DNA of 64,000 bases from Emydura subglobosa (taxonomy: Eukaryota > Chordata > Testudines > Chelidae). Of the stretch, positions 48,160 to 59,840 are shown piece by piece. Position 1 is the stretch's first letter. Every line of letters starts with the position of its first letter. The notes beneath the pieces were generated by a model. The model made no database searches and was not told where the DNA came from. It was given only the letters and a program-made list of their open reading frames with translations. The DNA lies in NCBI GenBank assembly GCA_007922225.1, contig ML680053.1, forward strand, positions 15,569,877 through 15,633,876, in the 5' to 3' direction. A program made the translations under genes and the position numbers.

Positions 48160-49600
48160 GTTCAGAAGTTGCCTCCCAGAGGCATTAATGGCTGTGAAAG
48201 TGATGGCAATGGCTGATGCAGATGTGCTTTGAACAGGATTGAAAAGGAACAAATGCTTAGCAAGAAGGCTCTTAGAGCACTTATTGAAGATGAACTGTGG
48301 GATGTGGATGTAGTTTTTAGCAATCTTATCTGCAAAAATGATTCACTGCACCTATGCTTAAAAGCAGCAGAAGACATGGTGCTATCAAGAGGAAGAAAGC
48401 ACTGCTGGCAACAGTAATACTGTTTGCAGCTACAAGGGTTCTGTCCTGCAATATGTGGAGTTTGACATCCATAACTTATGCCAAACCTGAAAAAAGTGTG
48501 ACCTATACTACTTCAAGTGGTGCAATGATCAGTGACTGCAGCACCAGCAAGCACGACAAGGCTGCCCTTTTATCACAAAGCCTCAGGTATGAGTGCTTGA
48601 ATCAAAGGCAAGTTTCCAACATTGACTGAGCATATGCATAATCTACCACTACAAGTGGCTGTTGGTTTAATAATTCATTCTAACTCACATAGCAAATTCC
48701 TCATGCAGCTTACAGCACAGTTCATGTATTAATTTGTTGGCACACATCTTGCATGGTTTTTCTAAGGAAACACCTACTGATAATGTGACTGCTACCTATG
48801 CCAGGGAGAGGCCTTTCAGCAGAGCAATCAGATGGTGTGGCTGAGGTGCAAGCTCTTGAAACCAGAAACTGGGAACACCTCAAGATCTGGCTGAACACAT
48901 GAGGACAGAGAAAATATTGGATTTATGATAAAGTCTACCTCCTTTGAAATGTATAGAGGAATCAATTAAATTACCAGAAAGGCTCCAAGGTATTTGCATA
49001 TCTTCCAACATTTCCAATGTCATAACGAAGCTACTACCTCAGTCACACAGAGTACAAGTTAACCACACACTTTCATGAAAATGCTCCAGCATGCAAACAA
49101 TTTCATCACTGGGTGTAATGAAGCTACTGCCTTGCACTGTTCAATGAAGTTTTTGTGGTTCCACTGAGGAAGCTGACAAATTATTCTTGCATGCCACAGA
49201 GGGGCTACACAAGACAGATGCTTTACTAGTCTCAGATGCTACTCAAGACTTTCACAAGACAGTTTTTGTGCCTGCTGCTGATGAAAATATCTGCATATCC
49301 CTCAGATATGTTTATCACTCAGACCATTAAAAGCCACCACACTGCCAGGTTTCCATACCTTTTCAGGATGTGGCAAGGTGGAGGAAAGACCTAATCTGTC
49401 TTATTGGAAGCCATTTGATTCAGTCTCCCAAGACCTCTCCTAGCTGTGAAGGTGCTTGGAACAGTTGAGGCAGTCACTAATGAGGTCAGAAATGCACTGG
49501 AACATTCATATCATTTCAAGACTTGTAGCCAAAAAATAATCAGGTAAAAAGGGGTTGAAAATGAAAAGAATACAGTAATTAAACAAAAAGTGGTATTGCT
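48160..49600 (+). pseudogene. Unclassified decayed coding-like sequence
   Basis: Short open runs on the plus strand (48229-48417 and 48354-48629, then shifted fragments) read like a degraded protein: KKALRALIEDELWDVDVVF, then LLVSDATQDFHKTVFVPA near 49220-49275. Stops and shifts are frequent, there are no introns, and the orientation is opposite to the host gene. Could be a processed pseudogene or a transposase relic; I do not recognise the family. Confidence 0.35.
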
Positions 49601-49759
49601 ATCTGGACATTCTGTGGTATTTAAACAAATTGTAGGAAAATAATTCTTAGGATAAGGTTGGTGAATCTAATGCTGATAATTAAAGAATAGCTGCCCACTT
49701 TCATATACGAACTCCCTCCTAAAGTCACCCCTCCCTTATCTGAAACTACCAGCTATATA

Positions 49760-50480
49760 TATATATATATAGAGCCAACTGTCAGTTTGTAGAGAGCTAA
49801 ACTGACAGGTAGAAAGCAAACTGACAGGACCAGAGAGAACAGAAGGCAAATAAGGAGCTCCATGGCAGACAACTATGAAGGAAGATCTCCGTGACAGCTT
49901 GCAGAAGAACATCTAAGCAGCAATAAGCATCACTGAAGCAAAGGTGTACCTTAGGCTTTGGACAAACAGGCTAACTGAGCCCCCACTCTGTGTCTGAGCC
50001 TAAGGTAATCCTTGTCAGTGTTTGGATAGAGCAGAAGGACCTTCCCTGATGAACAGAGGGATTTTTAAAGGTTGTGTAAGTAAAGGTCACCTGAGTCTGC
50101 ATGTCAACAAAGGTGGATGCTTGTGGCTTGAGTGAGGTTCTCCTTCTCTACCCATTCAGCAACTGTCTGAGCCACAGTTGCTGAATGTTAGATAATTAAG
50201 GTTTAAAATTTAAGTGTTAATATAGATGTATTATTTTTAAAATATTTACATCTCTACTCAATAACCACTCACTTCTAAATAAACTTAACATCTGTTTTCA
50301 AAGCATCTCAGCTTGTGTGTTCTACCTTGATCAGAGGGCTGTATCCATGTCCTTTCAAGGGAAGGTAGGTTGTCTCCCTGGAATTCCAATAGGGCAGACT
50401 ACCACACCTGCCTGGCAGTTTTTAGGGTAACCCCTAGTCTGTTTACTGGGAGAATTTTAGAGTAACACTTGACATCTGCA
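49760..50480 (+). mobile_element. LTR-like segment
   Basis: Follows a TATATATA run; includes repeated AACTGACAG motifs, an AATAAA-like signal (TCTAAATAAACTT near 50276) and a downstream T/G-rich stretch, as in a retroviral LTR. The flanks on both sides resemble the same unknown decayed element, so this may be an internal insertion. No target duplication was verified. Confidence 0.35.
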
Positions 50481-52230
50481 GAGAGCTGTGTTGGTGGATG
50501 TTTCCCAAGAAACAAACAAAGAAAAGATACCACTGACAAGGAAGCATTTATACCTGCTATTAATAGGGCAAGTCATCAAGCAATAGAATGTTTCAGGATG
50601 ATTCAGCACATCCAAAACTACCCTCCCCTACTGGGCATGAAGGATGGACTGATCATCCCAGTTGTGTGAGAATTACTTGCTCACAAATCAATCCTTCAGC
50701 TAATCAAATGCTCATGTACAAAGACCAGAGGCTCACCATCCTACAAATGTTTGGCCAGCAGCCCGCTTTGTATGGAGATGTGAGTGCAGTACAGATGAGG
50801 ATCAGAGAGATATATCTAGCAGTGGTACCCTATATGGAGATGACACTAATTATATGACTAAGGAATAACTGTCTTCAGTCCTACATGTCAAGGACAAATT
50901 CCTTAGGATTACCAAAAAAACAAGATTCTTTATGTAAATAATGCATCCTCAAGTTAAAGCAAAAACATTTTTAAACATGTTCTCAAATATATATTTATAT
51001 AGTTCTAGGTTGGTCATGCTTGGTACCATTGTATTTTGTAAGAGAAAAGACTTTCGAATACCCAGCTTGAACCATTTCCAACAACACTATCAAGAACTTC
51101 CACCAACCAGAGGAGCTGGAGTTGGGAGCCAGCAGGGCAAGGAGTCCTGCAGAGGGTGACACCATTGAAATTTTGATTCGTAAAAACCTACAGAATTGTA
51201 TGATACCTCCCTTACCCCCTTGCTAGCCCACAAAATGAGATTTTACTACATTTTTCTCCCAGACTATATAGAAGTTTACCAACTCTTAAAAGCAATTCCC
51301 AGGTAGTGGTGAATAAAGAACGATAAAGGACATTAGGAGCCTGAGTGACTGCTATTTAGAAGGATAATTTTGATCTCTCAGAATTACAATAGCTGACCTT
51401 CCTAACTATTACATTTGAGGGCATGGTTGTGGAGTTTCCCCACTTCACCCTCTTATTTTCTCCCATTTTAGATCAAATGTTGGCTCAGAGTCCTGGATAC
51501 AGCTTCCTCCAAAAAATATAAAAATCACTACAGCTCCTACGCTGGAGGAAGGGGACATCATTTATGGTGTACTCTATCATTTCTCCTGAGTATGGATGCT
51601 ACCTCCTTAGTGCTACACACTTGAGGGCCCCACAATCAGTTATAGTAGATTAAAAATGAACCTTCCTTGGTTTAGTCCCATCAAGTTTTCCTACAAGTCT
51701 GCTTTTGCTTCATTAAAAGTGTATTGTTTTGTTAACAAAAAGCTGTCTTTCGTTTGATTGATCAGCCATTTATGAACAAATTGCTGCTGGAAGTGAAGTA
51801 TGTCAGGTTAGGTAATCCAAGTAAACTTCCAAGCTTCTTTTGGTTCCATAGACTGCAACCATTTTTTGTCCAGAATTGGTCTTCAACTGGCAAAAGGAAA
51901 TATCCCACCACAGACAAAAGGGCTTTGAAAAAATGTTTACAATTGTTATTTCTGTATTAAAATGCTAATACTTGGGACCAGACCACCTAAAGTGACATGT
52001 ACACTACAAGTAGGGGACTCAGTGTGAAGCCACTTTCTATCATACTTTAAGAATTCATTTAAACCATTTCTTCTAATTCTGAGATGGGAAGCCTGAAGAA
52101 CTTGAAATGTAACCTCAAGTCTGAAGCCAAATTAAGTTTCCCCATGAACAGGCAGAGTCACATTGGATCTGTAATTTGGAGTGTTGAGTGGCACATCCAT
52201 TCTTCCACCTGACCAACAGCCTAGCTATCC
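50481..52230. other. Host-gene 3' region, unassigned
   Basis: Contains a short coding-like stretch at 50469-50669 (DKEAFIPAINRASHQAIEC) that may continue the decayed element on the left. No snoRNA boxes, splice pairs or repeat ends seen in the rest. Confidence 0.35.
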
Positions 52231-52233
52231 TAC

Positions 52234-52368
52234 ATCTATCTCCTCAGGAATAGGCCACACAGCACACTAAGTGCTTATGGCATCCTGCAGAGGATTTCAA
52301 TATTAGGTCATCGCGTTAAGAGCTGCTGGTTTCACAGCCATGCAAACCCTCTTTGAAATGACCTTGAC
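52234..52368 (-). ncRNA. Two-hairpin RNA with an ATA box (H/ACA-like candidate)
   Basis: Minus strand: 5' hairpin closed by GGTCAT / ATGACC with inner AAGAG / CTCTT and pocket bases; 3' hairpin closed by TCCTC / GAGGA with upper stem AAGCAC / GTGTGCT. ATA (52237-52239) stands where ACA is expected, and the H box is not consensus. No paralogue seen in the window. Confidence 0.5.
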
Positions 52369-52419
52369 TTAAGTGTAATGGTGCTGTTACTTATCAGAAT
52401 TGCTAATACACATCCTTAC

Positions 52420-52475
52420 CTTTGCAATACAGCCAGAGAAAGTCTTTTCCTTATGCAAATTAGTTCCTGGTCTTC
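52420..52475 (-). other. Possible host-gene exon
   Basis: Minus strand: donor GCAAAG|gtaagg is good; the acceptor near 52475 is weak. Lies just above the 52234-52368 RNA candidate. Confidence 0.35.
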
Positions 52476-53595
52476 ATTTGGGATTTGTGGTCAGTGATTT
52501 GCCAGCAACAGATACTAAGGGGTTAAAGTGAGAGTTACCAGATTTGGTTAGAATCAAGTGATAAATTACACCAAGTTGAGAGTTGCTTGAAGACAAGCCA
52601 GGAAAAAGCACTCTATTCAGAAGCAGTTTAGCTAATGTTTTCAGTTTTCTTTCGTTACATTTAAAGAAAGATTCTTGTGATAAGCTACTCTTTGGTGGGC
52701 CATCAGAGGAGGTTCAGATTAGATCAAAATAAATATTAGAAATATTCCATGAAGTCAGGAATTTTTGCCTATAATTCTGTCATTCAAGAAGCTAATTCTT
52801 CCATAACTATTTTTAAAATTTTTAGACTGCTTCAGCTGCGATCTGGTTATTCTGAACAGAATAAAGATTCCCAGTGAGGATTTATACAAAGAAAGAGCGC
52901 TCTCTTTGATCCCTTTGTTTCCAACAGATTTAGTGCTACTAAAAGTAGCAATGCCAAAAGCTGATGGAGTTACTTTATGGTCATGTCCACAGCATACCAG
53001 AAATGGTATGTCCTAGTATCCTTGGTAATGACCACCACCAATTAAGCCAGAGTCTTAAGTTATACTTGAGCATTAAAACCTTTAATGGAAAGAGCTAGAG
53101 TTGTTATATAATGGCACAGATAGCAAATTAAAGCTCTAAAAATTAAGGTGAGCCAGGCTGTGTACCAGAACAGTAGTCCTTTAATTGACAGATTCCAAAA
53201 CATTAGAAGTAGTTACACCACACAGACACCAGTTCTTGCTTCATACAGCCTAGAACTTCAGGTTCCTTTTTATCTTCAAAACTGCTTGAGGCACTAATGA
53301 CAGCACATATGCCAGATACATATGTAAGAATTATCCTAATTTCACATATGGGTAATGATTCAACGTTAAGTCAAAAATGTTATCACAATCAGAAATGAGA
53401 ACTGTCTTAGCCTGAGGTTTAGACTGCTCTTCAGCAGCATTTCTACTTTATTCTAGCCCTATCTGCTGCAGTTTCAGCATATTAGATGTTCTCAGTCTTA
53501 GTTGTATTTTGAGTTATTTCACACTTCAACTGAGCTGTTTGCAATAATATACCTTCCAAATAGAAAGAGTGTTTTAGCTGTTGTAAGTTAATTAC

Positions 53596-53684
53596 CTGTC
53601 GAAACAAGTTAGAGTCATGATACTGTCTTCCAAAATTCTTTCATCACAATGAAATTTGATCAGTCTAGTAGTGTAGTGAAGTCC
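53596..53684 (-). other. TAF1D: Host-gene exon
   Basis: Minus strand: acceptor attcttttaaag, donor GACAG|gtaatt. 89 nt. Lies below the 53806-53955 snoRNA. Confidence 0.5.
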
Positions 53685-53805
53685 CTTTAAAAGAATAAGG
53701 AAGTGAGTGCACCACTGATAGCCCACTGACCAGCTGTAGAAGATTGACATACTATATGGACAAGTTAAAAGCCGATAATGTTCAATCCTTAAAGATGACT
53801 GAAGT

Positions 53806-53955
53806 TTGTGTCAACAGAAATACCAGATTTAACAACCACACAGCAGCATGAAAACCAACGATGCTAAATGCTGAATTACTGTAGCACTGTTTTCTGAACA
53901 TCCCATCAGAACAATACTGTTGGATGCAGATACCTTGCAGTGCAGCAACAGTTAC
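53806..53955 (-). ncRNA. H/ACA snoRNA, family A copy 1
   Basis: Minus strand: H box AAAACA, ACA (53809-53811), hairpin sequence shared with 59525-59671 (GATGCAGATACC, ATGCTGAATTACT, CATGAAAACCAACGATGC on the plus strand). Lies between exons 54844-54902 and 53596-53684. Confidence 0.68.
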
Positions 53956-54843
53956 AATAGTGTTTGTAAAAGTTTCTACTACCCTAAAGTATCAGCTCAT
54001 TTTAAAATCCCATTTTTGTAAGTGTTGAAATAGAAATTAAATGGTCTAACAGCAATAAACTCAGGAGGCAACCTATTCCATTTTGCAAACTGTCAATTAA
54101 TCAGAAGCTTAAAAAGAGTCCTTAAGTGAAGCTAGTAAAACTCAGTTTCCAGGATTATAAGATTTTTGTACTCCATATGGAGTTTATGGTTTAGGAGTTT
54201 ATGGTTTATTTTTTAAACCAAACATTTAGCTAGGTTTAGTCAAGAGACCGCAATTTAGTTATTCTGTGACAAGATCCCTGGATTTTCATTTTTGGTTTAA
54301 TGAAAATAGATATGACTGATTTGTTACTTGACACTGATTTTTTGCTGCCTCCACTTGGTTTTCAACATGCTGAACATTTTTGTTCTGAGTGCTTATAGCA
54401 GAAGATGGGGTTTGGAAGCTGGGGAAGGGACAGTTGACTTTTGGCACATGGCCAGGGAGAGTTCAGTTTGGGATACACAAATTCTGCTGAAGTTTAATAA
54501 ATCCGTGAATGTTGCTTTACTTCCATTCAGGTTTCAGTATTAGCAGCTCAACAAAGTGGGATTCACACTTCAAAACTAGTGTTTCAAATAGCCTACAGAC
54601 TTAATATAACTGTTTATATACTTTTCTAATCTTGGCAACCATGATAAAGATTTGTTAAAAGAAAAGTTTCTACAGCAAGGGTTGGGTGAAGGATTGATTT
54701 TCCATAATTTCTGAAGCTGCAGAAACAGAATACACGAGATCATAGTTTTAGTTTAAGCTGCAAGATAATGTGAATCAGCAAGTTAATTACAAGACAACAA
54801 AGCACATTGCAAATCACCCACTAAATCTTACCCAGAAACTTAC

Positions 54844-54902
54844 CCATTTCCTTTTGTGACAAGATTTTTCAATCCATGTTGAGTGTTAACTATTGTTAGG
54901 GC
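54844..54902 (-). other. TAF1D: Host-gene exon
   Basis: Minus strand: acceptor ttgtcctgtag, donor AATGG|gtaagt. 59 nt. Separates the snoRNAs at 54980-55105 and 53806-53955. Confidence 0.62.
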
Positions 54903-54979
54903 CTACAGGACAAAAGTATATTGCTTAGTGTCCATACTTAGAGTTAAATAGTTACACTCACATGCACACCAATATTAAA

Positions 54980-55105
54980 ATCTGTCTTGCAGTTTTATCC
55001 CACAGAGCTAACAAAAAGTTCAGTGGGTAAAGCGAAACCACAAGTTTGCTCTATGAGGCATTTCCAACGACATGAACCTATAGGAAAGGCCCCATCGGGA
55101 TAGAC
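54980..55105 (-). ncRNA. H/ACA snoRNA, family B copy 1
   Basis: Minus strand: H box AGAGCA (55048-55053), 3' hairpin CTTGTGGTTT / AAAACTGCAAG, ACA (54983-54985) followed by GAT, and a 5' hairpin starting CTATCCCGATGGGG. Paralogue of 63204-63322. May be SNORA32 or SNORA25 by position (guess). Confidence 0.7.
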
Positions 55106-55772
55106 CTCAACAAGTATGTGGTACTGTAATAAATACAGGGGAGAGATCGTACAGCTTCTCTACCAGTATAGAACAAGCCTTGTCCGTTTAAGACAGCCTA
55201 AAGATTAACTTCAACAGGCACCCTCAGGCACAGCTACCGAAGAGGTAAGGCCTGCTTTTTTTATTATTTAAGAGAGCACATAACCTGACTACTTTGGGGG
55301 AGCTTAAGTAACCATTTAGCACTAGTCAGTCAACAAGTAACACAAAAGGGACAATTTGAAATCTGTCTTTAAAATAGTGAGTTAAGTAGTTTTAGATACT
55401 ACAGATGGCTCCTGAGTCATCCCCCCCTCTGATTTTAATCACCTTTTCCTATTTTTAAAAATACTTATGTTGCCCTGTGAAAAGTTCACACAAATAGGAA
55501 CCGTATAGCAGAAACAATAAAATTCATCATCATGGCACAGGGATGTGGCCTTCTTGCAAACTGAGCACCACTCGGATCAATCTCTAGCAAGATACAAAGG
55601 TGGTCTGATCATATATTCAGTTTGTCCATGGAAGCTTTTGACACTCATGTGACCGCTGGCCATGTAGCCATACTCCTTTATATACACTTTGGAATTTGTT
55701 GGCCTTAGCTTCTAATGTCTATAGACAGAAAGCTGCCAAAACCAGCAGTTGCTGCCTTCAGTTTTGAATATA

Positions 55773-55939
55773 CAGTGGAACCCCATTTATATGGTCTAAT
55801 TGAAACCAGGGCCAGAGTGGACAATCAAAAATCCAGATATGGGAAAAGAGCACCAGCCCTACCACTCGGGGCTGTCAAGCCCCAGTTCAGTTAACATGGG
55901 GAGTTGGATAATGGAGGCTCAGATAAATGGGGTTTTATG
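55773..55939. mobile_element. Tigger/pogo-like MITE (167 bp)
   Basis: Ends CAGTGGAACCCCATTTAT and ATAAATGGGGTTTTATG inverted, TA duplication at 55771-55772 and 55940-55941. Similar end sequence to the element at 43926-44293. Confidence 0.75.
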
Positions 55940-56686
55940 TACTCATTTCTGATCTTGTCCTGCCATTTGATATAAAGTCTTCATCTGACAGACTACAAGA
56001 ATCAAAATAATCAGTTTCACTTGTCAGAGTTGATATAATTGTAGCTCTATAAATCAGTTTTGCAGAAAGCTTGGTATCACAGCATCCTCTCAGGAGCTAC
56101 TGAAGGGCCCAAAACTGCAGCAGCTGATATACACGTCCACATCTTTGAGCCTCCTTCAGCATGGTCTATGATGCTGCCCAAATATTTGACAGCTGCCATC
56201 TGCTCTATGTCCCAGACAAGTTAATACAGACCTGGTTTTAATTTGGAGCTGGAGGCTGCTTGCTGGTAGTGGCCAGGGACTTGGTTTTATCTGGATTATT
56301 AATCTGGACAGTAAACCTGACTGTACACAAAGTACTATCAATGGTACAAAGTGACAGAGCAAAAAAATTCCCTGCTACTTCTTCAGTTAGCCATCTCAGG
56401 TGTTATCTGCTATTGTTACAAATAAGTTTTCAGGTGAGAGTGGTTCTGCAAGTTAATACTTAGCTGATTGTGTGTGTGTCCTTTGGAGATGCCAGTGAAG
56501 TTAAAAATGCTTATTGCAAAGATAGCAGTGATAAAACTAAGTGTTTACTGTATTATATATACAATTAAATTACTATTTACTAAGATTGAAATGCTTCTCA
56601 AATAGAGTAAATTTGATAGAGGATAAGTTTTTACATGAAAAAAAGCCATCAGTTTTTATACAAGAGTGAGGGGTAGAATTTCCTAC

Positions 56687-56772
56687 CTCCTGAGAGGCAT
56701 CTTTTCACTTCTGGTTGACAAAGCATCTTTGTAATCATGTCCCTTGCCATGCTTTCAAAAAATGTGCTCCAT
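56687..56772 (-). other. TAF1D: Host-gene exon
   Basis: Minus strand: acceptor ctgtctttcag, donor GGAG|gtagga. 86 nt, open in one frame. Lies below SNORD6. Confidence 0.55.
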
Positions 56773-57115
56773 CTGAAAGACAGAGGTCAGTTTACAGCCA
56801 TACAAAAGATATAAACATATGAAGCAGCAATGTTTAGCAATGGCATTCTACCATCATAGGTTTCCCTGAAGCAAGTGTTCTCCTTGAAGGTCACCCATGC
56901 AAATACTGGCCATAACCCTACTTTTTGGGTTCTAATTTTTAGCTCTCCAAAGTTAAAAACAACTCGCTACATACACAGAAAGCAGTGGCAATAGACAAAT
57001 GTGAGTCCTGATTCTAGCACATTTTCCTTAAGTCTGATACTAAGGTGAACTTAAACCATTAAACAATAGTGTGTACCTGGAGTGTGGCACAACAGACAAG
57101 AGCCATATAACTGAA

Positions 57116-57184
57116 GTGTTCAGAAAGGCTGTCGTCATTCACTCTTTTCAGAGCAGTTGAACATTTTGCCGATCATCATTACAA
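57116..57184 (-). ncRNA. SNORD6: Box C/D snoRNA SNORD6 (28S Gm2411 guide)
   Basis: Minus strand: box C ATGATGA (57173-57179), D' CTGA (57148-57151), C' TGACGA (57132-57137), box D CTGA (57120-57123). The 13 bases before D' (ATGTTCAACTGCT) are complementary to 28S rRNA AGCAGTTGAACAT. The fifth base upstream of D' pairs with the G, known as Gm2411 in human numbering (from memory). That fits SNORD6 (mgh28S-2411), a known TAF1D intron snoRNA. The snoRNA directs 2'-O-methylation in the nucleolus. The terminal stem is weak. It lies in the intron between exons 57600-57655 and 56687-56772. Confidence 0.82.
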
Positions 57185-57599
57185 AGCCTCACAACATCCT
57201 CTATATTCTGGAGCAGAATGATTTACTATTTGTTTATGAAACACCGTCTCCACCTATTTCTTGCACTAGTTAAATGAGAATAAAGCTCCAATTCTTCCTG
57301 TACCAAAGAGATCTGATGGCAAATTTAATAGGACTAATTAATAAATAGAGAGTTATCTGGCTCTTCAAAAACAGCAAATTAGTGGAATAAGCCTCTGGCC
57401 AAAATCCACATTATGGAAAGCAAAATGCTTCAACAAACAGCACAGATTATAATCCGGTGCCACACACCCTGGCATAATCCAATCCTATAGTATGCAAATC
57501 AATTTTGAGTTAATGAGGCATGCAACACCCTTTAACTTAGTAGTGTAGCACTTTCAGGATACCACAAAATTCATTCAAGAAGTCACCAGGATTTCTTAC

Positions 57600-57655
57600 C
57601 AAGACAATAGATCACAAATCACATTTTCTTCATTTGTTCCAGTTATTTGGACTCC
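57600..57655 (-). other. TAF1D: Host-gene exon
   Basis: Minus strand: acceptor ttgttttcag, donor CTTG|gtaaga. 56 nt, between the 58311-58450 H/ACA candidate and SNORD6. Confidence 0.62.
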
Positions 57656-57848
57656 CTGAAAACAAGGAGAGAATTCAGTTTGTTATACTCAGAAATGCCA
57701 AGTAAGTAGCCTCTAGACCTTTTCCCTAGAATTGTTATACAAGTAATTTTATACTCAATTTGCACTAGGCAGGATGTGGTTCAGAATTATCCATTTACAT
57801 CACTTCCAAACTCCAGTTCAAATGCTGATATGAAGTAATTTAAGAGAA

Positions 57849-57935
57849 AGTGGGTGAAATATCTTACATTAGACCAACTTCTGTTGGTGAAAGACAAGCT
57901 TTAGAGCTTACATGAAGCTTTCTTCTTGCTCAAAA
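57849..57935 (+). repeat. Dispersed sauropsid repeat fragment
   Basis: GACCAACTTCTGTTGGTGAA and GACAAGCTTTAGAGCTTAC belong to a repeat common in turtle, crocodile and bird DNA. Inserted in the intron above exon 57600-57655. Confidence 0.65.
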
Positions 57936-58310
57936 CAAAAAGTCTTTAAATCCTCCACCAGGACTCCAGAATACAGAAAATGGCCATAAGTATGAAAAAC
58001 CCAATTTCCAAGAAAATGATATGAAAGTCAACTGGTCTTGTATTCCCCATCTTTAATTTCTTTGACAAAATACATGCCGCACCATATTTATCTAGATACT
58101 AACCTGCACCTAACTGGATTTCTTATAGAAGGTATATGGCTAAACTTCACCTAAATCAGATTTTGTTTTACTGCTTAGGGGAGAAAAACCCCAAAACTGA
58201 AGTATCAGAATTGATGTAGAGGATTATTTTATGATGGGTTTTGAAAAGCAGTCACTATGTTTAAAATTTACCCTTCTTTCTGGACAAAGTTTCAATTCCT
58301 TTTAAGACAG

Positions 58311-58450
58311 GTTTGTTACAGGTCTCATTGTCACCACTGTAATTCATTTTACAGTGATGGAAGCATAACCTGTTACTTTTGTAGCCACGTTGCTTAATTC
58401 AGACACACACAGTTAATTGTGCCCATCTTTAGTATGTAACGAGGCAGTTG
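58311..58450 (-). ncRNA. H/ACA snoRNA candidate, single-copy
   Basis: Minus strand: 3' hairpin with lower stem ACAGGT / ACCTGT, internal pocket (TATGCTTC / ACAATGAG), upper stem CACTGTAA / TTACAGTG, then ACA (58314-58316) plus AAC. Candidate H box ACAAAA and a weaker 5' hairpin upstream. It fills an otherwise snoRNA-free intron between exons 59291-59368 and 57600-57655. Confidence 0.6.
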
Positions 58451-59290
58451 CACCAACTATCAAGGATTCTTCATCGTTTTAAACAAGACTGATTTTTATA
58501 CTAAGCACTCACCTAAATTAGTAGTCAGTATACCACTATATTTCTTCCCCTATTAGGTTTGGCTTTAAAAGGTTCTGTTTGCATGAGAAAGGTGTGTAAT
58601 TTTGGCACCCATGCAGAAAGATCAACACCTTTAAAATTGTTTGAGCTGGTCATACTACATACTAGGCCGGAGTTAATTTAATGGGGTCTACACAGATGTT
58701 AATGCAAGATTTTCAATAAGATGTCAACTCAATTGAAAAAAAAAAAACAAAACAAAACACACCTTTTAACCAAATAGAGCCAAAATTACTCCAGGCCAGA
58801 ACAAGATTAAGATGAACTGCAAATACCTTGACAAAAAAGGAAGTACGTAATGCACTGAATGTTCCATATAAAGGAAATGGGATTTTCCAACTAATTTTAA
58901 AGTGTCAACCCCACAGCTTGCAGCTTCCTCAAGCTGGCTCATGGTCTGCGAGAAGTCATGGATATGAGGAACTCCACTGGAAGCAGCACCAAAGTTTACA
59001 GAAGTGTAGTACATAGAAAGAGGTCATTAGATGACACCTACGTAAGGTAAATAGGAATTTTCCAAATCAACTAAAATGCTTGTGGGAGGGCTTCCAGCTC
59101 TTTTCACATAGGAGCTATACTAAAAAGATATGGTGTCCCTTTTCAAAATAAAGATTTATTTCTGCTTTTAACAATAATGCAGCTTTGGTGCTTGAGCATG
59201 ACCTTCACCTGACCTAGCATTACCTCAACACTAGCAATTGTCCCAAGTTTCCTTCCTGATTACACACATGAAAGTTTCCTCTGTACATAC

Positions 59291-59368
59291 CGTCAGTATG
59301 AAGATCATCTTTCTGTCAGACAGTGCAGTCAGGTCATTTTTCTCCGACAGTCAGGATCCATAGGAAAT
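59291..59368 (-). other. TAF1D: Host-gene exon, non-coding
   Basis: Minus strand: acceptor tttttaaaaag, donor GACG|gtatgt. 78 nt with a stop in every frame, so this exon cannot be internal coding sequence. Confidence 0.55.
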
Positions 59369-59524
59369 CTTTTTAAAAAAAGCAAAAAGATATCCTGGTG
59401 CAACGTTCACTAACATTTTTCTAATATGATTTATAAAATACTGTGTTATCACTGCCACAATATTTCATTGGCAACATTATTTCACCAACTTCCTAATAAA
59501 GCAGCCTACAGTTTAATTAAACCT

Positions 59525-59671
59525 ATATGTTCCAACAGAAATACCAGGTTTAACATGCACAACAGCATGAAAACCAACGATGCCAGATGCTGAATTACTA
59601 TAGCACTGCTTTTTGAACACCGCATCAGGAGATTACTGCTGGATGCAGATACCAAACAGTGCAACAGTTCA
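59525..59671 (-). ncRNA. H/ACA snoRNA, family A copy 2
   Basis: Minus strand: 5' hairpin with lower stem TGAAC / GTTCA and upper stem GCATC / GATGC, H box AAAGCA, 3' hairpin, ACA (59528-59530) followed by TAT. Very similar to 53806-53955 over its full length, so a recent duplicate. Confidence 0.72.
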
Positions 59672-59776
59672 TTGATTACTACTTTCTCCAAAAAGCCATA
59701 TATTTAACATTTATTTCCCTAAAGAAAGTTAGTGTACTCTAATGCTGAAACTTAATATAAATGCATCACAACTTAC

Positions 59777-59840
59777 CTCGCTGGTTGGTGAAGGGGGTAT
59801 TTTCCCTCTTGATTTCAATGTATTTTGGAAAATCCAGAAA
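59777..59840 (-). other. TAF1D: Host-gene exon
   Basis: Minus strand: acceptor ttgcatttcag, donor GCGAG|gtaagt. 64 nt. Sits between snoRNAs at 60450-60578 and 59525-59671. Confidence 0.65.

Noticed and set aside
55440..55540. Box C/D-like TCATCATCAT (minus ATGATGATGA)
   Set aside because: No D box and no terminal stem at an acceptable distance.
58766..59014. Minus-strand ORF (82 codons) with well-formed residues
   Set aside because: No donor site at its end and no family match; likely intronic chance ORF.
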